This document shows positions 25,472 through 32,942 of a stretch of DNA of 64,000 nucleotides, piece after piece. This DNA is from JACJXW01 sp964418125 (lineage in GTDB: Bacteria > Bacteroidota > Bacteroidia > Chitinophagales > Saprospiraceae): the NCBI GenBank assembly GCA_964418125.1, contig CAYQKY010000011.1:1-64000 (forward strand). The letters are read 5' to 3'. Position numbers and translations under genes: made by a program. Under the pieces are notes generated by a model, which saw only the letters and a list, made by a program, of their open reading frames with translations, was not told where the DNA came from and did not search any database. Each line of letters starts with the position of its first letter. The first letter of the stretch is position 1.

Positions 25472-26245
25472 ATGGTACATAACAAAGAGAAAGCAATAAG
25501 CAATACCGCAGAAGCGCCGGCCAATGGAGCGCCCGGCAAGCGAGAGGCTAAGGTTGCTGATTTCAGGAAGGAGCGCAAGTTTGTTGTAGAGGGCTTCGGC
25601 CTGGCTCAGGTAGAAGCCGTAGTGAGGTCTCACCCGGCTTTGTTTTCCTGCCCATTCCCCGCCCGCCATATCAACAACATTTATTTCGACACCCGGGAGT
25701 TCCGGAATTACCGGGACAATGTGGCGGGGTCGATGAAGCGGGAAAAATTCAGGATACGCTGGTACGGCGAGCAATACGGCCAGCTTAAGAAGCCGGTGCT
25801 GGAGATCAAGATAAAAAGAGGCCTGGCGGGTACTAAAAAGTACGCCCCGCTCAAACCCATAACTCTGGAACGCGGCTTTTCCATGGAAGATATCAAATCC
25901 TGGCTCGAAGAGTCGAACCTCAGCCCGGAATATCAGGAGGCGCTCAGGTACCTGGAGCCTACCTTGCACAACCGGTACCGCCGCAAATACTTTCTTTCGG
26001 CGGACAAGCGGTTCCGCATCACGCTCGACGACCAGCTGAGCTATATGAATATTCCCAAACTGCCTGGTTTCTTCGTCCGCCAGGAAATGGAACACAGCAA
26101 GGTGGTCATCGAGCTTAAGTACGACACCGAACACGACGGGGACGCCAGCTGGATAACCGATCATTTCCCCTTCCGGCTCAGTAAGAATTCCAAATATGTC
26201 ATAGGCGTGAAGAAGCTGGATATCTGGCAGGAACACGAATGGTAG
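25472..26245 (+). CDS. VTC-domain polyphosphate polymerase-like protein
   Basis: A 257-residue soluble protein matching the VTC (vacuolar transporter chaperone) tunnel domain that makes polyphosphate from ATP in yeast Vtc4. Family-like motifs are FRKERKFVVEG, NNIYFDTREF, KREKFRIRWYGE, LEIKIKRG, LEPTLHNRYRRKYF, RITLDDQL, VIELKYD and LSKNSKYVIGV; the many Arg/Lys would line the phosphate tunnel. There is no signal peptide, so it should be cytoplasmic. It closes the island whose first gene encodes an exported tunnel protein, so polyphosphate could be handled on both sides of the membrane. Polymerase activity is inference. ATG 25472 is preferred to an upstream ATG at 25418. Confidence 0.85.
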   Translation: MVHNKEKAISNTAEAPANGAPGKREAKVADFRKERKFVVEGFGLAQVEAVVRSHPALFSCPFPARHINNIYFDTREFRNYRDNVAGSMKREKFRIRWYGEQYGQLKKPVLEIKIKRGLAGTKKYAPLKPITLERGFSMEDIKSWLEESNLSPEYQEALRYLEPTLHNRYRRKYFLSADKRFRITLDDQLSYMNIPKLPGFFVRQEMEHSKVVIELKYDTEHDGDASWITDHFPFRLSKNSKYVIGVKKLDIWQEHEW

Positions 26246-26398
26246 GCGTTAAGTGAATACCATTTTTGAGGACGGCCCTCCAGTCATTCATTCCCTTGGA
26301 GAGACTTTCCGGCATCCGTCCGTCGTAGCCGGACTACTGTCGGCGGAGACGGAGCAGCCTCATTACTCCATCGCTCCATTGGACTTTCCGGAGTGCCT

Positions 26399-27397
26399 TC
26401 ACCAATACACCGGATGAAACCTGACTCCCCCGTTCGTATTCACCTCCAGGGTGGGTGAGGGTATTTTGATCCAGTTCAGGGCGCCCAGCAGAAGGCGCAG
26501 GCCGCGCTTTCGGGTGGGGATGCGCCGCAGGTCAACATCAAAAGAAAAGTAGATCTGCCGATAGCGGGGGAAGGCTTTTTCATCCAGGGTGTAGGTAGTT
26601 TCGTTTTCCCCTTCCCAGGTGTTTTCAAAGCCGCCGAACATATTTTCGGCTCCGTAACCTACCGCCAGGTTGAGCCATCGGGGCAGCCATTGAGGTTTAT
26701 GCTGTCCGGAAAAGGAAGCCAGGTTGAAGGATGCCCACAGCGTCATGCCGTTATAGTCCTTGAGGAAAGCTTCGGAATAAGAGCTGCCGTACAGCTCCCT
26801 GGCACGCTCGCTCAGGAGCATGGACGGCCCGCCGCCGTCCGGATACACGGGAAAGTCCGGATAGTCAGGCGGGGTATTGGAGAGTTTTAAGGATATCCGT
26901 TGTTCTCTCCATGCCGCTTCCTGCCCGACAAAGAGCCCAACGCCCAGGGTATTGAAAGCCATATCCGCCCAGGAAAAGCCCCACTTTGCGGAGAAACCGT
27001 CCATTACTTCGATGGTGCCCTGCAGCAAAGTGCCCACACCGGCTGCCAGAGCAATTGAATTATTGCGCTCCAGGCCCGTCCAGCGCGCTCCATAGTAGGC
27101 CAGGACGCATTCGTTATAGGCCGTGACGGTGTGGCCGATCTTGTCCATGTCGTTCCATTCCCCCAGGTCATCGAAGGTGTGGAAACCGGTAAGTTCATGA
27201 TTTTTATACCAAAGGTGGTACAGGCCGTAGGACGCGCCGGCATAGATGGCCGTACCCGTAGCCACACAGGTATAAAAGCGGGCCCGGTCGAGGGTGTCGG
27301 CAGGCTCCAGGAAGGGGCGGGGCAGGGTAGGGGCTTGTCCCGGGAGTTTACCGGAAGACAGCAGGGAAAGAAAAATTATTGGGATCAGATTCCTCAT
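26399..27397 (-). CDS. DUF2279-like exported protein
   Basis: A 332-residue protein with an N-terminal signal peptide (MRNLIPIIFLSLLSSGKLPGQ). The first half has conserved hydrophobic segments with DKIGHTVTAYNE, GTLLQGTIEVMDGFS and WADMAFNTLGVGLF. These resemble the DUF2279/YfiM family of predicted periplasmic lipoproteins, although no lipobox cysteine is present here. The second half is rich in aromatic residues and may be an outer-membrane or periplasmic beta domain. Function unknown. It is transcribed toward the VTC island, and 150 bp separate the two ends. Confidence 0.72.
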   Translation of the reverse strand: MRNLIPIIFLSLLSSGKLPGQAPTLPRPFLEPADTLDRARFYTCVATGTAIYAGASYGLYHLWYKNHELTGFHTFDDLGEWNDMDKIGHTVTAYNECVLAYYGARWTGLERNNSIALAAGVGTLLQGTIEVMDGFSAKWGFSWADMAFNTLGVGLFVGQEAAWREQRISLKLSNTPPDYPDFPVYPDGGGPSMLLSERARELYGSSYSEAFLKDYNGMTLWASFNLASFSGQHKPQWLPRWLNLAVGYGAENMFGGFENTWEGENETTYTLDEKAFPRYRQIYFSFDVDLRRIPTRKRGLRLLLGALNWIKIPSPTLEVNTNGGVRFHPVYW

Positions 27398-27462
27398 GGT
27401 TATTGGTTGATAACGTTGACAGGTTTATTTGGTTGATTGGAGCAGCATGCAAACCAGTTTTT

Positions 27463-27524
27463 AAATCAACAAATCAACCTATCAACCAAATCAACGAATC
27501 AACGAATCAACGAATCAACGAATC
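27463..27524. repeat. AATCAACG-type tandem array
   Basis: About 60 bp of AATCAAC(A/C/G) words, becoming regular AATCAACG octamers at 27490-27524. The stop codon of the neighbouring thioesterase gene lies inside it. Confidence 0.8.
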
Positions 27525-27979
27525 ATCCCCTCCGGCATCAATACAGTCACCACTTCCCCTTTGGCGCAGGCCTGCCCTTCGGCGTACAGCGTGATGTGTA
27601 CCACTACCTTCCGCTCTTTCAGCTCAGCTACTATTCCGCGGAGTTCCAGCTCCGGCCCCAGTGGGGTAGGGCGAAGGTAGTCCACCTTCAGGGAGGCGGT
27701 GACGAAACGCAACAGGCCATCCTCCGGCTTTCTGCCCCGGGCCCGGGTGGCCGCCGCCGCTGCTGTGCCCGTGGCGTGGCAGTCGATCAGGGAAGCGATC
27801 AGGCCTCCGTAGACATAACCGGGGATGGCGGTGTGGTAAGGTTTGGGAGTGAAACGGGCTACCGTTTCTTCTCCGTCCCAGTAACTTTTCAAGTGGTGGC
27901 CATGCTCGTTGAGGCGGCCGCAGCCGTAGCAGTGGCTGACATCATCGGGGTAGTAATCCTGAAATGCTTTTTCCGGCAT
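27515..27979 (-). CDS. hotdog-fold thioesterase (PaaI-like)
   Basis: A 154-residue single hotdog-domain protein. The signature GYVYGGLIASLIDCHATG (about residues 54-71) corresponds to the HGG-type active-site helix of PaaI/4HBT acyl-CoA thioesterases, and VDYLRPTPLG starts the long beta sheet. The N-terminal CYGCGRLNEHGHHLK segment is common in this subgroup. It would hydrolyse acyl-CoA, substrate unknown. ATG 27979 is preferred; upstream sequence in frame is repeat-derived. The stop codon falls in the AATCAACG tandem array, so the C terminus abuts repetitive DNA. Confidence 0.85.
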   Translation of the reverse strand: MPEKAFQDYYPDDVSHCYGCGRLNEHGHHLKSYWDGEETVARFTPKPYHTAIPGYVYGGLIASLIDCHATGTAAAAATRARGRKPEDGLLRFVTASLKVDYLRPTPLGPELELRGIVAELKERKVVVHITLYAEGQACAKGEVVTVLMPEGMIR

Positions 27980-28043
27980 TTTTGGCGGAAAGATACGATT
28001 TATCGGGTATTCGCTGTTCGGGATTCGCAATTCGCGTCCACAC

Positions 28044-28158
28044 CGAATCCGAATCAACGAATCACGAATCAACGAATCAACGAATCACGAATCAACGAAT
28101 CACGAATCAACGAATCACGAATCAACGAATCACGAATCAACGAATCAACGAATCAACG
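28044..28158. repeat. GAATCAAC/GAATCAC tandem array
   Basis: About 115 bp made of alternating CGAATCAA and CGAATCA units (8- and 7-bp), between the thioesterase and DUF4197 genes. The units are too short and lack spacers for CRISPR. Array length varies by whole units, so strain-to-strain length variation is likely. Confidence 0.9.
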
Positions 28159-28162
28159 ACAC

Positions 28163-28888
28163 TTACGGATCCTGCTTCGCAAACACCTTACGCAGCAATT
28201 CCGACGTCCGCGCCCCCACATTCTCCCTGATATCCTTTTCCTTGACTTCAATGAGGCTGAACAAGCCAACGAGCGCCTGTCGGGTGACGTAATCGTCCAG
28301 TTCCGGGTTGGCTTTGGAGGTGAGCGGGATCTTGTTGTAGGCCGTCACCGCATCCCGCCAGTAAGTGCGGGCGTTGAACTTGTCGAGGGACTCAATGATG
28401 ACCGGCCTGAATTCGGCGTACAACTGGTCGTAAGTTGTTCTTTCAAGGTAGCGGGTGGCGGCGTCCTTGTTGCCCATCAGGAGGTTCATAGCATCCTGGA
28501 AGGTCATCTGCTTGATGGCGCTGACGAAGATAGGCTTGGCTTTCTTGGCCGCATCTTCGGCCGCCCGGTTGATCTTGAGCACGATCTCCTCCTCTACATT
28601 GGAAAAGCCGGGCACGGCGCGTAGCTTGCCGGCCACCGCCTGCGCTTCTTCCGGCAGGAGGACCTTGTAAACGCTTTTGTAGTAACCGTCTTCGGCGGAG
28701 AGGAAATCAACGGCTTCTGCCACGCCGAGGTCGAGGGCTTCCTTCAGTCCTTTGCCGGCCTCTTCCTGGCTCAGGCCGCCGCCCAGTAAGCCGTCTTTTG
28801 CCTTGTTTACCTTTTCCAGCCACTTCTGGGCCTGAAGGCCATTCAGCGCCAGGGCGCAAATCAGTAATAGTCCTAGTTTTCTGATCAT
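28163..28888 (-). CDS. DUF4197 exported protein
   Basis: A 241-residue protein with a signal peptide (MIRKLGLLLICALALNGLQAQ) and an all-helical mature part. DUF4197 features are LGGGLSQEEAGKGLKEALDLG, DGYYKSVYKVLLPEEAQ, the conserved LKINRAAEDAAKKAKPIF helix and FNARTYWRDAVTAYNKIP. Function unknown in all species known to me; predicted periplasmic. The length is usual. The gene ends 5 bp from a tandem array. Confidence 0.88.
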   Translation of the reverse strand: MIRKLGLLLICALALNGLQAQKWLEKVNKAKDGLLGGGLSQEEAGKGLKEALDLGVAEAVDFLSAEDGYYKSVYKVLLPEEAQAVAGKLRAVPGFSNVEEEIVLKINRAAEDAAKKAKPIFVSAIKQMTFQDAMNLLMGNKDAATRYLERTTYDQLYAEFRPVIIESLDKFNARTYWRDAVTAYNKIPLTSKANPELDDYVTRQALVGLFSLIEVKEKDIRENVGARTSELLRKVFAKQDP

Positions 28889-28909
28889 TTTTTTGGATTT
28901 TTACTTCTC

Positions 28910-28986
28910 GTGGAGCGATCATCCTGATCGCCAACCTCAATGTAAAGTAAATTAAAAAGGGTGTGCGATCAAGATGATCGCCCCAC
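28910..28986. repeat. inverted repeat with GCGATCATCTTGATCGC-like arms
   Basis: The arms 28910-28932 and 28963-28986 are complementary with about two mismatches over 22 bp and a 30-nt AT-rich loop. The right arm is repeated exactly (24 bp) at 50435-50458, so it is a dispersed element. It lies just upstream of the DUF4197 start. Confidence 0.75.
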
Positions 28987-29248
28987 CAAAGGGAAACGAT
29001 AATTTGAGCGCTAAATTATGCACGCTTTGGCAGACAAAACGGCTTAGGCGCATAGCTTAACAAAAGCTAAACACTTGAAACGGCGCTTCGTTAATGGTTT
29101 TAACAAACGAGGCAGGTATAGACGGGAGGGCGCCGGCCTTTCCAGAACGCTAACCCGGTTCGCCAAAATTTTTTGGCGTCGAAGACGATAAACCAATTTA
29201 CCTATCAGCAATTTACTATTCATTGGAACTAATCAAATTCCGTAAACC
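28987..29248. other. intergenic region with one perfect palindrome
   Basis: Non-coding, about 260 bp. The only clear signal is CGCCAAAA-TT-TTTTGGCG at 29161-29178, a perfect 8+2+8 palindrome 70 bp before the peptidase ATG, a possible operator. No good promoter element was seen. Confidence 0.5.
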
Positions 29249-30379
29249 ATGCGTTTGAAGATATTATTTGTCATTTTTTCATTCCTCCTCACCACCCCCC
29301 TCATGGCACAGCAAAAACGCGTTCGCGATCACGGCATAGAGCCCGGCATTCTTTCCCCCGGCCCCCTGAACGCCATCACTGATGTAGCCGGTGTAAAAGT
29401 AGGCCATCATACCCTCATCGAAGGCGACAACATCCGTACAGGAGTCACTGCCATTCTACCGCATGGAGGCAATATCTTCCAGCAAAAAGTACCCGCCGCC
29501 ATCTACATCGGCAACGGCTTCGGGAAGCTCATGGGGTTTAGCCAGGTGGAGGAGCTGGGTAATATCGAGACGCCCATCATCCTCACCAATACCCTTAGCG
29601 TGCCCACTGCCGCCGATGCGCTGATCGATCACACGCTGGGGCAGGAAGAAAACGCCGATGTGCGCTCGGTCAACCCGGTGGTCGGCGAAACCAATGACGG
29701 CGGGCTGAATGACATACGAGGCCGGCACGTCAAAAAAGAGCACGTGCTGCAGGCCATCGCCTCAGCCGCCTCCGGCATGGTGGCGGAGGGCAATGTCGGC
29801 GCCGGTACAGGCACCATTTGCTTCGGCTTCAAAGGGGGCATCGGCACATCGTCGCGCAGGTTGCCGGAGGAAGACGGCGGCTACACCGTCGGCGTGCTGG
29901 TGCAAACCAATTTCGGCGGCGTCCTTCAGGTGGACGGCCTGCCGGCAGGAGAGGAGCTGCGGAAACAAAAAGCGGCCAAAGGCTCCGGCGACGGCTCCTG
30001 CATGATCGTCGTGGCCACCGACGCCCCGGCCGATGCCCGCAACCTGAAGCGAATGGCCAAACGGGCCATGCTGGGCCTGGCGCGAACCGGGGGTATTGCC
30101 TCCAATGGCAGCGGGGATTACGTTATTGCTTTCTCCACCGCTGAAGGGCTGCGCGTTCCCTATAATCCCGAAAGCCCTTTGCTGGAACAGAAAGTGCTGG
30201 ACAACAGCGCTATGACGCCCCTCTTTCTGGCCACCATTGAAGCGACGGAGGAGGCTATACTGAATTCGCTCTTTATGGCGGAGCCGATGACGGGGAACGG
30301 GCGTACGGTGGAGGCGCTGCCGGTGGAGAAGGTGTTGGAGATGATGGATTCCAAAAGGGAAGGCGGCGGGAAAAATTAA
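29249..30379 (+). CDS. P1/DmpA-family aminopeptidase (S58)
   Basis: A 376-residue N-terminal-nucleophile hydrolase. A signal peptide (MRLKILFVIFSFLLTTPLMA) exports it. The family core is present: GPLNAITDVAGVKVGHHT, ILTNTLSVPTAADAL, ETNDGGLND, and self-cleavage site Gly249-Ser250 in GSGDGSCMIVVATDAP, after which Ser250 becomes the nucleophile, as in DmpA. DmpA/BapA enzymes release N-terminal D-, L- or beta-amino acids from peptides. Periplasmic location is predicted. The gene is alone in its direction until the micro-ORF downstream. Confidence 0.92.
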   Translation: MRLKILFVIFSFLLTTPLMAQQKRVRDHGIEPGILSPGPLNAITDVAGVKVGHHTLIEGDNIRTGVTAILPHGGNIFQQKVPAAIYIGNGFGKLMGFSQVEELGNIETPIILTNTLSVPTAADALIDHTLGQEENADVRSVNPVVGETNDGGLNDIRGRHVKKEHVLQAIASAASGMVAEGNVGAGTGTICFGFKGGIGTSSRRLPEEDGGYTVGVLVQTNFGGVLQVDGLPAGEELRKQKAAKGSGDGSCMIVVATDAPADARNLKRMAKRAMLGLARTGGIASNGSGDYVIAFSTAEGLRVPYNPESPLLEQKVLDNSAMTPLFLATIEATEEAILNSLFMAEPMTGNGRTVEALPVEKVLEMMDSKREGGGKN

Positions 30380-30382
30380 ACT

Positions 30383-30404
30383 ATTTTGTTTAAAAAAACA
30401 AAAT
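30383..30404. terminator. AT-rich hairpin after the peptidase gene
   Basis: ATTTTGTTT-AAAA-AAACAAAAT (30383-30404) is a perfect 9-bp hairpin starting 3 bp after the stop codon. Its low GC content makes it a weak terminator candidate. Confidence 0.35.
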
Positions 30405-30502
30405 AATTTAATTAATACACTTTTTTGTTGTACATTCGGCAATTGAATGTCTTGTCAGGTTTGCGTAAATTACAGAAACTTACAGTGAAAACAATTGAAT
30501 AT

Positions 30503-30733
30503 ATGCCGATCACTTACGATATTAAAACTGATTTTCTTTTTAAAAAGGGCAAGGAAGAAGGCTTGAAAGAAGGCTTGGAAAAAGGCCTGGAAGCCGGCAA
30601 GGAACGCAAAGAGCATATCTTCGTCGAGCGCGGCTGGAAAAAGGGCATGCCTCCCGAAGAGATCGCCGAGCTGGCGGATATGCCGGTGGAGCGGGTGAAT
30701 GCCATTATTCGGGAGTTGGAGCGGAAAGAATAA
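30503..30733 (+). CDS. small charged protein, tail of Rpn/PD-(D/E)XK-type family
   Basis: A 76-residue protein. MPITYDIKTDFLFKKGKEEG is followed by a Lys/Glu/Gly-rich helical repeat (KEGLEKGLEAGKE) and a C-terminal helix-turn-helix-like end (GMPPEEIAELADMPVERVNAIIREL). This is the C-terminal architecture of Rpn-family nucleases/transposase-like proteins, but the nuclease domain itself is absent. It may be a remnant, or a stand-alone small protein seen repeatedly in Bacteroidota. Start ATG 30503 fits this common opening; an upstream start at 30425 is less likely. Confidence 0.55.
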   Translation: MPITYDIKTDFLFKKGKEEGLKEGLEKGLEAGKERKEHIFVERGWKKGMPPEEIAELADMPVERVNAIIRELERKE

Positions 30734-30757
30734 CGTATATTTACCCGCAAAACAGCC

Positions 30758-31207
30758 ATGCCCAAGCTTTATTTTCCTACGATCCTCCGCCAGCCTGTTA
30801 TCTTTCTGGCGCTGCTTCTCAGCGGCTACCTGCTCTCCTGCACCGCAAAAGCAGCTCAAAACGAAGCCCCGCCCCTCAACCCCAACGGCGACAGCGAGCT
30901 CGCCCTGCTGATGCGCGCCATGTTCGACGACGCCCTTCTGATGAAGGAGCAGATCGAACAAGGAAAGCAGCCCCGTCCGTCCCTCGACTATCAGAAAATA
31001 CTCACCGCTGAGGCTACCGAGCCGGAAAAGGCCGCCTCCGATGCCTATAAGGTGCACGCCCTGTCTTACCTGCAAACGATCAAGGCCCTGCAGGAAGCCG
31101 ATGCGCCTCAGGCCGCTTCCCTCTACAAAAATATGGTCAACAGCTGTATGGGCTGCCATCAGGCGCTCTGCCCCGGGCCGACGGTGAGGATTAAGAAGCT
31201 GTATTGA
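30758..31207 (+). CDS. c-type cytochrome lipoprotein
   Basis: A 149-residue protein with a lipoprotein-type signal ending LLSGYLLSC, so it is membrane-anchored in the periplasm or outer membrane. A single heme-c motif CMGCH lies near the C terminus in NSCMGCHQALCPGP, after a helical region. The position of the heme motif and helical profile resemble cytochrome c'-like proteins. It would carry one electron; its partner is unknown. It is 7 bp upstream of the nucleotidyltransferase gene, probably in one transcript. Confidence 0.8.
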   Translation: MPKLYFPTILRQPVIFLALLLSGYLLSCTAKAAQNEAPPLNPNGDSELALLMRAMFDDALLMKEQIEQGKQPRPSLDYQKILTAEATEPEKAASDAYKVHALSYLQTIKALQEADAPQAASLYKNMVNSCMGCHQALCPGPTVRIKKLY

Positions 31208-31214
31208 GCTATTT

Positions 31215-31829
31215 ATGCCCGCAAACATTAACAAAACCGGCCTCATCCTCCTCGCCGCCGGCGCTTCCACCCGCATGGGGCGGCCCAAGCAGCTGTTGCG
31301 CTATCAGGGGGAAAGCCTGCTGAAGCATACCCTTGGCATTGCTCAGGAAACCCCTTTCCGCCCCATTGCCGTTGTCCTGGGCGCTGGAGCAGCGCAAATG
31401 GAAACTGAACTGGAAGGCGCCGATGCCCTGATCGTACACAACAGGGCCTGGGCCAGCGGCCTGGGCAGCTCCGTGGCTGCCGGGCTGGAAGCCCTGCTGC
31501 GCGTCGAACCGGAACTGGACGCCGCTTGCTTCATTCTCGTGGACCAACCCTTCCTTACCCCTGTTCACCTGCTGGAATTACACCGGCAACTGGAGAATGC
31601 TCCGGGAAAGCTGGGCGCCGCTTCCGCTTATGAACATACCCTCGGAGTGCCCGCCATTTTCCGCAAGGCCCTTTTTCCCGAACTGCTTAAACTCTACGGG
31701 CAAAAAGGCGCTAAACCGGTGATCGAAAAATACAAAGGCAGCCTGGTTTCGGTTCCTTTCCCGAAAGGGCGCATCGACCTGGATACGCCGGAAGATTGGA
31801 AAGAATTCCTCCGCAATGGAACAAACTGA
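31215..31829 (+). CDS. MocA-like nucleotidyltransferase
   Basis: A 204-residue NTP-transferase. LILLAAGASTRMGRPKQLL (near residues 10-28) is the nucleotide-binding signature, followed by NRAWASGLGSSVAAG and the metal-binding aspartate in LVDQPFLTP. This matches MocA/MobA-type enzymes that attach CMP or GMP to the molybdopterin cofactor. No molybdoenzyme or xanthine-dehydrogenase gene is near, so the true substrate is open; related enzymes act in other cofactor pathways. It probably shares a transcript with the cytochrome gene upstream. Confidence 0.85.
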   Translation: MPANINKTGLILLAAGASTRMGRPKQLLRYQGESLLKHTLGIAQETPFRPIAVVLGAGAAQMETELEGADALIVHNRAWASGLGSSVAAGLEALLRVEPELDAACFILVDQPFLTPVHLLELHRQLENAPGKLGAASAYEHTLGVPAIFRKALFPELLKLYGQKGAKPVIEKYKGSLVSVPFPKGRIDLDTPEDWKEFLRNGTN

Positions 31830-32301
31830 TCTTGAGGCAAGGTGGTTTTTCACTCCCCTTCCTGGAGCGATTCTGTCAATTCAAAACCTCTTTTTTCCCT
31901 GGGGGAGCTTTGCCTGTAATTGTTCGGAGATATGAAAAAGCACAGAGGTGTTTTTTGGCCGAAGCTTAGAATGCAGAATTTAATTTTGGCTTTTTCAGCT
32001 TCCTTTTTGCCGGTTAAACAATACAGCTCAGTATGGCTCTTCTTTCCAGCTGCCCCATAAATCCTGTGTTTTTGCCGATTGGCCGATAAAATCTGGCCAT
32101 TGGCAAAAAAACTACGGAAACTTTTAAACCTGATATTGTTTCCCTTGTTTTTTGCCTGTACATTTGCACCGGACTGCGATAAGGGGCAATTCTGAAGCCT
32201 CCCAGGTAAGCCATTATCGGCTAACGGTTGGATACCCAACAATCCGAAACGGCTGGCCCAAACCACTCTGCAGTTCGCTAAGCCCAAACCAGACAGCGGG
32301 A
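31830..32301. other. 472-bp intergenic region before the efflux operon
   Basis: No convincing gene. A minus-strand open frame of 145 codons covers most of it but has an atypical composition and no family features. An imperfect palindrome around TGCCGATTGGCC and GGCCATTGGCA (about 32072-32105) could be a regulatory site for the downstream TetR gene, but it is 200 bp from it. Otherwise nothing was seen. Confidence 0.5.
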
Positions 32302-32922
32302 ATGGAATTGAAACAGCACATATTAAAGAAATCGTATGAGCTATTCATGCGGTATGGTATAAAGAGTGTCACGATGGATGATATAGCCAGGGAACTGGGG
32401 ATGTCAAAAAAAACGCTTTATCAGTACGTCGACAATAAGTCCGATCTGATCGAGCAGATCTTTCACCAGCATACCGAGGAAGAGAAAACAGCGATCGAAC
32501 GGATCCGAAGGAGTTCGGCCGACGCAGTAGATGAGATCCTGAAGATCGCCCGGTATGTAGTGGAACAACTGCGGGAGCTTTCCTCAACGACGGTATACGA
32601 CCTGCAGAAATACTATCCTAATACCTGGAAGCAGATGGAAGCCTTGCATCAACGCCATGTATATACCATCATTAAGGAAAACCTGGAGCGGGGTATCCGG
32701 CAAGGGGTCTACCGCTCCAACCTGAACCCGGATATCATTGCCAAACTGTATGTTGGCAAGACCTCTCTGGTGGCGGACGAAGAGATGTTCCCGCTCCGGG
32801 AATACGATATCCGGGTATTATTCTGGGAATACATCAATTATCACATCCACGGTATCGCCTCTGGTGAAGGGCGCCACCTGCTGGAGAAGTATAAAGCAGC
32901 CGAAAAGCAACAAGTAAAATAA
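32302..32922 (+). CDS. TetR/AcrR family regulator of the efflux operon
   Basis: A 206-residue regulator. The N-terminal helix-turn-helix has VTMDDIARELGMSKKTLYQYVDNK (about 25-48), and the rest is a helical ligand-binding domain. It is 20 bp upstream of tolC-like, adaptor and RND genes in the same direction, the standard local regulator arrangement; it probably represses the operon until a drug binds. ATG 32302 is chosen as it gives the usual N terminus; the frame remains open upstream to 32152 but does not look like protein. Confidence 0.92.
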   Translation: MELKQHILKKSYELFMRYGIKSVTMDDIARELGMSKKTLYQYVDNKSDLIEQIFHQHTEEEKTAIERIRRSSADAVDEILKIARYVVEQLRELSSTTVYDLQKYYPNTWKQMEALHQRHVYTIIKENLERGIRQGVYRSNLNPDIIAKLYVGKTSLVADEEMFPLREYDIRVLFWEYINYHIHGIASGEGRHLLEKYKAAEKQQVK

Positions 32923-32942
32923 AAATTGAAAATATAAAACCA

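Noticed and set aside
28044..28158. CRISPR array
   Set aside because: Units of 7-8 bp follow each other without unique spacers, and no cas genes are near.
30503..30733. transposase gene as sign of a mobile element
   Set aside because: Only the charged tail region is present; there is no catalytic domain, inverted repeat or target duplication around it.
31850..32287. 145-codon minus-strand open frame in the gap before the TetR gene
   Set aside because: Composition is unlike the neighbours, with no domain, signal peptide or conserved motif; it probably arises by chance in low-stop sequence.
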